Positions 42,428 to 46,354 of a DNA stretch of 46,354 nucleotides are shown here, piece by piece. The DNA lies in contig NZ_CABVPP010000059.1 in NCBI RefSeq assembly GCF_902499075.1, forward strand, positions 1 to 46,354, given 5' to 3'. The stretch comes from Burkholderia pseudomultivorans (GTDB lineage: Bacteria > Pseudomonadota > Gammaproteobacteria > Burkholderiales > Burkholderiaceae). The notes beneath the pieces were generated by a model. The model was not told the origin of the DNA. It did not search any database and was given only the letters and a program-made list of their open reading frames with translations. Position numbers and translations under genes: made by a program. Each line of letters starts with the position of its first letter. Positions within the stretch are counted from its first letter, which is position 1.

Positions 42428-42862
42428 ATGCCGACACCCGAAGAAAAAGCGGCGTTCTCGGAACGCCTTAAATTCGCCTTGCGGCGCAGTCCGGAGAAGG
42501 TCACCGGCGCGACGGAACTCGCGACCCGCTTCAATCTCCGCCACCACGGCTCGCAACCGGTTTCGCCGCAAACCGCGCACAAGTGGCTGACGGGCCGCAC
42601 GATCCCGACGCCGGACAAACTCGAGACGCTCGCATCGTGGCTGCGCGTCGAACTGCACTGGCTGCACTACGGCCCGTCGCCGAGCGCGGCCGCCCCTGCG
42701 ACGCCGCAACCGCTGCCGCGCGACGAACGCTATCCGCCCACGCCCGAGACGATCGAACTCGCGTCGAAGATCGAGGCGTTGCCGCCGCACCGCCGCTATC
42801 TCGTGCAGGAACTGATCGAGCAGTTCTACGGCGAACCGAAGGGCGAGCAGAAAAAGGGCTGA
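42428..42862 (+). CDS. small HTH (XRE/phage-repressor-like) regulator
   Basis: A 144-residue protein. The N-terminal half has a Cro/C1-like fold: RLKFALRRSPEKVTGATELA, then HGSQPVSPQTAHKWLTGRTI as recognition helix, and IPTPDKLETLASWLRVELHWL, typical of prophage-like repressors used by Burkholderia. The C-terminal part (residues 95-144) is an amphipathic helix pair. No peptidase domain. The ATG at 42428 starts the HTH domain; an ATG at 42365 lies within the palindrome and is unlikely. A strong terminator follows, so it is monocistronic. Targets other than itself are unknown. Confidence 0.82.
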   Translation: MPTPEEKAAFSERLKFALRRSPEKVTGATELATRFNLRHHGSQPVSPQTAHKWLTGRTIPTPDKLETLASWLRVELHWLHYGPSPSAAAPATPQPLPRDERYPPTPETIELASKIEALPPHRRYLVQELIEQFYGEPKGEQKKG

Positions 42863-42902
42863 GCAAGAACGGGCTGAGCGCCGCGCCGGCCCCGAAAACG
42901 AC

Positions 42903-42937
42903 AAAGCCGCACGGGCGAACCCATGCGGCTTTTTTTT
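42903..42937. terminator. terminator between the HTH regulator and yidC
   Basis: AAAGCCGCACGGG and CCCATGCGGCTTT form a stem with one mismatch around a CGAA loop, followed by eight T at 42930-42937. The A-run on the other side allows use by the convergent yidC operon as well. Confidence 0.88.
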
Positions 42938-42971
42938 GCGCGCGGCGCGGGCGGCGAGCCGCCCGCAGCCG

Positions 42972-44633
42972 TTACGCGGGTTTCTTCTTGACCCCGCCGA
43001 GCTTGCGCGTGATGTAGTACTGCTGCGCGATCGACAGCACGTTGTTCACGACGTAGTACAGCACGAGGCCGGCCGGGAAGAAGAAGAACATCACCGAGAA
43101 CGCGATCGGCATGAACTTCATCATCTTTGCCTGGACCGGGTCCGGCGGCGTCGGGTTCAAGCTCGTCTGCACGAACATCGACACGGCCATCAGCACCGGC
43201 AGGATGAAGAACGGGTCGCGCTGCGACAGGTCGTGAATCCACAGAATCCACGGCGCGCCGCGCATTTCGACCGATGCGAGCAGCACCCAGTACAGCGAGA
43301 TGAACACCGGGATCTGGATCACGACCGGCAGGCAGCCGCCGAACGGATTGACCTTCTCGGTCTTGTACAACTCCATCAGCGCGGCGTTCATCTTCTGCGG
43401 ATCGCTCTTGAAGCGTTCGCGCAGCGCCTGCATGCGCGGCGTGATTTCCTTCATGCGCGCCATCGACTTGTAGCTGGCGGCCGACAGCGGGAAGAACACC
43501 GCCTTGATCAGCACCGTCAGCAGCACGATCGCCCAGCCCCAGTTGCCGACCAGGCCGTGGATCTTCTCGAGCAGCCAGAACAGCGGCTTCGCGATGATCG
43601 TCACCCAGCCGTAGTCCTTCACGAGCTCCAGGCCCGGCGCGATGCCTTCGAGCATGCGCTCTTCTTCCGGACCGGCGAACAGGCGCGCCTGCACGTCGGC
43701 CGACTGGCCCGGCGCGATCGTCGCAACCGGCTGCTTCACGCCGACGCGGTACAGCGACGGATCGATCTTCTCCGCATAGATGTCGCGCTTCACGCCCTGC
43801 TGCGGAATCCACGCCGACGCGAAGTAGTGCTGCACCATCGCGACCCAGCCGTTGTCGGCGGAGGTCACGTAGTCGGCCTTGTTCTTGTCGAGGTCGCTGA
43901 AGTTGATCTTCTGGAAGTGCTTCGCGTCCGTGTAGACCGCCGGCCCGAGGAAGGTATGCGAGAACATCGGCGTTTCGACCGCCGTGTTGTCGCGCACGAG
44001 TTCCATGTAGACCGTCGGCGTGACGGACGCCGTGCCGACGTTGTCGATCTTGGTGTCGACGCCGATCACGTAGCTGCCGCGCGTGAACGTGTAGGTCTTC
44101 ACGACCTTCACGCCGCCCTTCACCGGCGATTCGAACGACAGCTTCAGCGTGTTCTGGTCGCCCGTCAGCGACGTCGGGCCGGTGCTCACCTGCGTGTAGA
44201 CGTCGTTGTGGTTCGGGAAGTCGCCGCCGAGCAGGCCCGAGCGTGCGAGATACGTGTGGCCGGCCGTGTGGTCGAACAGCGTGATGTACAGGTCGGGCTG
44301 CTTGCCGTCGCCCTGCTTCTTCAGCGTCAGCTTCGCGAGCGTGCCGCCGCGCGTGTCGATTTCGCCGTCGTACACGTCGGTCGAGAACTTCACGAGCTGC
44401 GCCTGCGCGGCCGGGGCCGTCGTCGCGGGCGCCGTGCCGGCTGCGGCGGCGGGCACCTCACCTGCGGTCGTCGTCGCGCCCGTGCCGGACGCGCCGCCGG
44501 CGGCCGCGGGGGCCGTCTGCGTGGCGCTCGGGAAGAACATCGACGGGCGTCCATGGGACCGCTGCCAGTTGTCGTACAGCATGACAGCTGACATGAAGAA
44601 GATCACCCATAGGACGGTGCGTTTGATATCCAT
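42972..44633 (-). CDS. yidC: membrane protein insertase YidC
   Basis: A 553-residue inner-membrane insertase that assists membrane protein integration with or without Sec[23 protein letters not shown] is the N-terminal anchor. A low-complexity Ala/Thr/Pro linker of about 50 residues precedes the periplasmic P1 beta-domain (about 80-340). The conserved core has five helices ([20 protein letters not shown], then [20 protein letters not shown], near 365-520). It ends in a Lys-rich tail. The Gram-negative-type length and the yidC-yidD-rnpA-rpmH order are canonical. It is 8 bp after yidD, so one operon. Confidence 0.96.
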   Translation of the reverse strand: MDIKRTVLWVIFFMSAVMLYDNWQRSHGRPSMFFPSATQTAPAAAGGASGTGATTTAGEVPAAAAGTAPATTAPAAQAQLVKFSTDVYDGEIDTRGGTLAKLTLKKQGDGKQPDLYITLFDHTAGHTYLARSGLLGGDFPNHNDVYTQVSTGPTSLTGDQNTLKLSFESPVKGGVKVVKTYTFTRGSYVIGVDTKIDNVGTASVTPTVYMELVRDNTAVETPMFSHTFLGPAVYTDAKHFQKINFSDLDKNKADYVTSADNGWVAMVQHYFASAWIPQQGVKRDIYAEKIDPSLYRVGVKQPVATIAPGQSADVQARLFAGPEEERMLEGIAPGLELVKDYGWVTIIAKPLFWLLEKIHGLVGNWGWAIVLLTVLIKAVFFPLSAASYKSMARMKEITPRMQALRERFKSDPQKMNAALMELYKTEKVNPFGGCLPVVIQIPVFISLYWVLLASVEMRGAPWILWIHDLSQRDPFFILPVLMAVSMFVQTSLNPTPPDPVQAKMMKFMPIAFSVMFFFFPAGLVLYYVVNNVLSIAQQYYITRKLGGVKKKPA

Positions 44634-44641
44634 GCGTTGTC

Positions 44642-44908
44642 TCAGAGTCGATGGGACCGCGCGTCGGCTTCGCCGCGAGCGCGAGTGTCGGAGTTGGGCG
44701 GCGGGACGAGGTCGATGCCGCCCGCGGAAAACGGATGGCATCGGCACACGCGCCTGACGGCGAGATACGTGCCGCGCGCGGCGCCATGATACTGGATTGC
44801 CTCGCGCGCGTAATCCGAACAGGAAGGATAAAAACGGCAACGGTTGCCGAGCAGCGGACTCACGGCAACCTTGTAGAAGCGCAGCAAGGCGATCAATACC
44901 GTTTCCAT
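44642..44908 (-). CDS. yidD: membrane protein insertion efficiency factor YidD
   Basis: An 88-residue small protein with the conserved core [22 protein letters not shown], the [10 protein letters not shown] motif, and the CxxHPF segment ([12 protein letters not shown]). Three Cys and the amphipathic N-terminus are typical. It promotes YidC-dependent insertion at the membrane. The last 15 residues are a divergent polar tail. It lies between rnpA (76 bp upstream) and yidC (8 bp downstream). Confidence 0.95.
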   Translation of the reverse strand: METVLIALLRFYKVAVSPLLGNRCRFYPSCSDYAREAIQYHGAARGTYLAVRRVCRCHPFSAGGIDLVPPPNSDTRARGEADARSHRL

Positions 44909-44984
44909 ACCTTGGGCAGCGCCGTACGACGCCGCTTCAAAACCGGCCGGGCATACGCGAACGCCGCGCCACGGCTCGGATGCG

Positions 44985-45392
44985 TCACTCGGACGCGGGC
45001 TTCGACGCGCGGCGGACGACTTCCCGGGCGGCCCTGTCGAGCAGCTCGCGGATTTCGTCCGCGCACAACGCCGCGAGCGGGGCCGAAGCCGCGCTCGGCA
45101 GCGCTTTCCTGTCGAAGCGCGTATGCAAGCGCAGCAGCAGGTCGAACCCGGCGAACTCGGCCCGGCGCACGCGAAACGCTTCGCGCGCGAGCCGCTTCAC
45201 GAGGTTGCGCGTCACTGCACGCGGCGCGTACTTCTTGCCGATGACGAGCCCCAGTCGCGCGGGCTGGCCGGTCGGCTTGCCGTAGATCACGAAGTGCGCG
45301 GAGCGCCGCCACGGGCGCAAACGAAAAACGGATGAAAATTCATCCGTTTTCAGAAGTCGCGCAGCTTTCGGGAAGGCGGCTTTCGTCTGCAA
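44985..45392 (-). CDS. rnpA: ribonuclease P protein component
   Basis: A 135-residue basic protein, the protein subunit of RNase P that matures tRNA 5' ends. The signature [19 protein letters not shown] with its RNR-like basic helix is present, plus [20 protein letters not shown]. The start is uncertain. TTG at 45392 (TTGCAGACGAAAG) gives the usual length and begins the conserved domain, with GGTGAGAA upstream. Another TTG at 45455 would add 21 residues and come to within 6 bp of the rpmH stop. It is 69 bp after rpmH, in the usual rpmH-rnpA order. Confidence 0.94.
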   Translation of the reverse strand: MQTKAAFPKAARLLKTDEFSSVFRLRPWRRSAHFVIYGKPTGQPARLGLVIGKKYAPRAVTRNLVKRLAREAFRVRRAEFAGFDLLLRLHTRFDRKALPSAASAPLAALCADEIRELLDRAAREVVRRASKPASE

Positions 45393-45461
45393 CGGATTCT
45401 CACCCGGTTCGACGGCACCCTCCGCAGGACTGCGGACGGCGGACACAGCGCGCAACCCGCC

Positions 45462-45596
45462 TTAGATGGCGAGGCGCTTGCGGCCCTTCGCGCGGCGAGC
45501 GTTGATGACCTTGCGGCCGCCTGCCGTCTTCATGCGGACACGGAAGCCATGGGTGCGCTTGCGGCGCGTCACGGACGGTTGGTAAGTACGTTTCAT
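45462..45596 (-). CDS. rpmH: 50S ribosomal protein L34
   Basis: A 44-residue, strongly basic ribosomal protein: [20 protein letters not shown] through to KGRKRLAI. All family positions are recognisable. It is the first gene of the rpmH-rnpA-yidD-yidC operon, with AGAG in TGAGAGCATC before the ATG. The promoter must lie within 45597-45750, in the dnaA-rpmH spacer. Confidence 0.98.
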
Positions 45597-46014
45597 GATG
45601 CTCTCACTTGTTCGAGAATGTCGAAATTCAGGGGACCGCGTGCCCTTACCGGAGGCCTTCGGGCGAACGCAATCGCCGGAAATACAGGATTGGTTTTCGC
45701 GGAACCCGCTATTTAAACCGTTTTTCCGTTGACGGTCAATACTTTACGACTCGTTCGCCTGTGCAGGCCCGCGCCGATCCGGCCCCGCGACCCACAATCG
45801 CACCCTGTGGATAAGTCCCGCTGTGGCCGCGTTTGGCGTTAGAATCTCGCCTTATCTCCAAGAATCCCGCACGCCGCTTCGGCTCTCGCCTGCCTCGCCA
45901 CGAACCGTGACGCAGGCGTCCGACGCACGCTCGCACGCCGCTTCGGGCCTTGTCGCGCAACCGCGACGAGGGCGTCGGCGAGCCGCTGTGCATGCAAAAA
46001 ACGACAGTCATTTG
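45597..46014. other. rpmH-dnaA spacer, probable replication origin region
   Basis: A 418-bp gap between divergent rpmH and dnaA, the standard place of the chromosomal origin or dnaA regulatory region in this order. It has one perfect DnaA box (45806-45814) and a short AT-richer stretch (45690-45750). Two 15-bp direct repeats CGCACGCCGCTTCGG occur at 45868-45882 and 45932-45946. Only one clear DnaA box was found here, so other boxes may lie elsewhere. No coding gene is supported. Confidence 0.65.
45806..45814 (-). promoter_or_regulatory. consensus DnaA box
   Basis: TGTGGATAA on the plus strand reads TTATCCACA on the minus strand, an exact match to the consensus DnaA-binding box. It lies about 200 bp upstream of dnaA. 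Confidence 0.88.
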
Positions 46015-46354
46015 ATGAACGATTTCTGGCAACACTGTTCCGCACTGCTGGAGCGCGAGCTGACGCCCCAGCAGTACGTGACGTGGATCAAACCCTTGGC
46101 CCCGGTGGCCTTCGATGCGTCGGCGAACACGCTGTCCATCGCCGCGCCGAACCGCTTCAAGCTGGACTGGGTCAAGAGCCAGTTTTCGGGTCGGATCTCC
46201 GATCTGGCCCGCGATTTCTGGAACGCGCCGATCGAAGTCCAGTTCGTCCTCGATCCGAAAGCCGGCATGCGCAGCGCCGCAGCCGCGGCGCCGGCCGCCG
46301 CGCGCGCGCCGCTGTCGCCGAGCGGCCCGGCCGCCACGGTGGCGGCGATCGCCG
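46015..46354 (+). CDS. dnaA: chromosomal replication initiator DnaA, N-terminal part (partial)
   Basis: The gene starts with ATG at 46015 and runs past the right edge. The visible 113 residues begin [20 protein letters not shown], the domain I interaction fold for DnaB and self-assembly, and include [17 protein letters not shown]. An Ala/Pro-rich domain II linker follows. The AAA+ and DNA-binding domains are outside the window. ATP-bound DnaA melts the origin. It is divergent from rpmH, the usual order. Confidence 0.97.
   Translation, partial: MNDFWQHCSALLERELTPQQYVTWIKPLAPVAFDASANTLSIAAPNRFKLDWVKSQFSGRISDLARDFWNAPIEVQFVLDPKAGMRSAAAAAPAAARAPLSPSGPAATVAAIA

Overview
The window is high-GC DNA (third codon positions strongly G/C) that looks like chromosome 1 of a Burkholderia, most likely a member of the Burkholderia cepacia complex. 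The evidence is the conserved replication-origin block at the right end (yidC-yidD-rnpA-rpmH, then divergent dnaA, with mnmE just before it), a topB beside dprA at the left end, and many Burkholderia-type accessory proteins (DUF4148, CGNR zinc finger, fused 2-aminoethylphosphonate permease, T6SS effector genes). The genus call is by recognition; no database was searched.

Layout. 1-3.7 kb: 3' end of dprA with an in-frame 9-bp tandem repeat, a thioredoxin-like gene and topB. 3.8-7.6 kb: a LysR regulator divergent from a D-2-hydroxyacid dehydrogenase, then a patatin-like lipase and a hot-dog thioesterase. 7.7-11.9 kb: tRNA-Lys(CUU) followed by an accessory islet: a PAAR protein, a VRR-NUC-type nuclease effector and a DUF3396 immunity protein on the plus strand, then an AT-richer minus-strand cluster of remnants (toxin-like tail, intact small immunity-like gene, frameshifted small gene, further fragment). 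11.9-14.5 kb: a DUF3592 membrane protein and a CGNR regulator divergent from an alpha/beta hydrolase, with a perfect inverted repeat between them.

14.5-28.4 kb is a complete 2-aminoethylphosphonate (AEP) island. PhnS/T/U import AEP, PhnW converts it to phosphonoacetaldehyde, PhnY oxidises that to phosphonoacetate, and PhnA hydrolyses it to acetate and phosphate. A DAO-type flavoenzyme, a GntR regulator (PhnR), a LysR regulator and a Tat-exported phospholipase C flank the pathway. The phnA-phnS gap holds two overlapping divergent sigma70-type promoters with a FadR-type palindrome across both, and similar boxes lie on the phnR promoter.

28.5-35.5 kb: a lactate permease whose leader carries three 49-bp hairpin repeats with micro-ORFs, a DUF4148 protein, gshA, and an ada-alkA alkylation-repair operon. 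Just upstream of ada is an orphan promoter-to-terminator unit that looks like a small RNA of about 65 nt with two UCUCCUCC (anti-Shine-Dalgarno-like) motifs. 35.6-42.9 kb: VOC protein, YaeQ, a small exported protein, SpeG, a 56-residue membrane protein, a DUF2795 protein, a membrane-bound diguanylate cyclase, a His-rich mini-lipoprotein, mnmE, and an HTH regulator with an 8+8 palindrome before it. 42.9-46.4 kb: yidC, yidD, rnpA, rpmH, a putative origin spacer with one perfect DnaA box, and the start of dnaA.

The best candidates for something undescribed are the small RNA at 35477-35542, the hairpin/micro-ORF repeats before the lactate permease, the shared AEP promoter/operator, and the toxin/immunity remnant cluster at 10.85-11.9 kb. 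The VRR-NUC/DUF3396 pair belongs to a known type of T6SS effector-immunity module.
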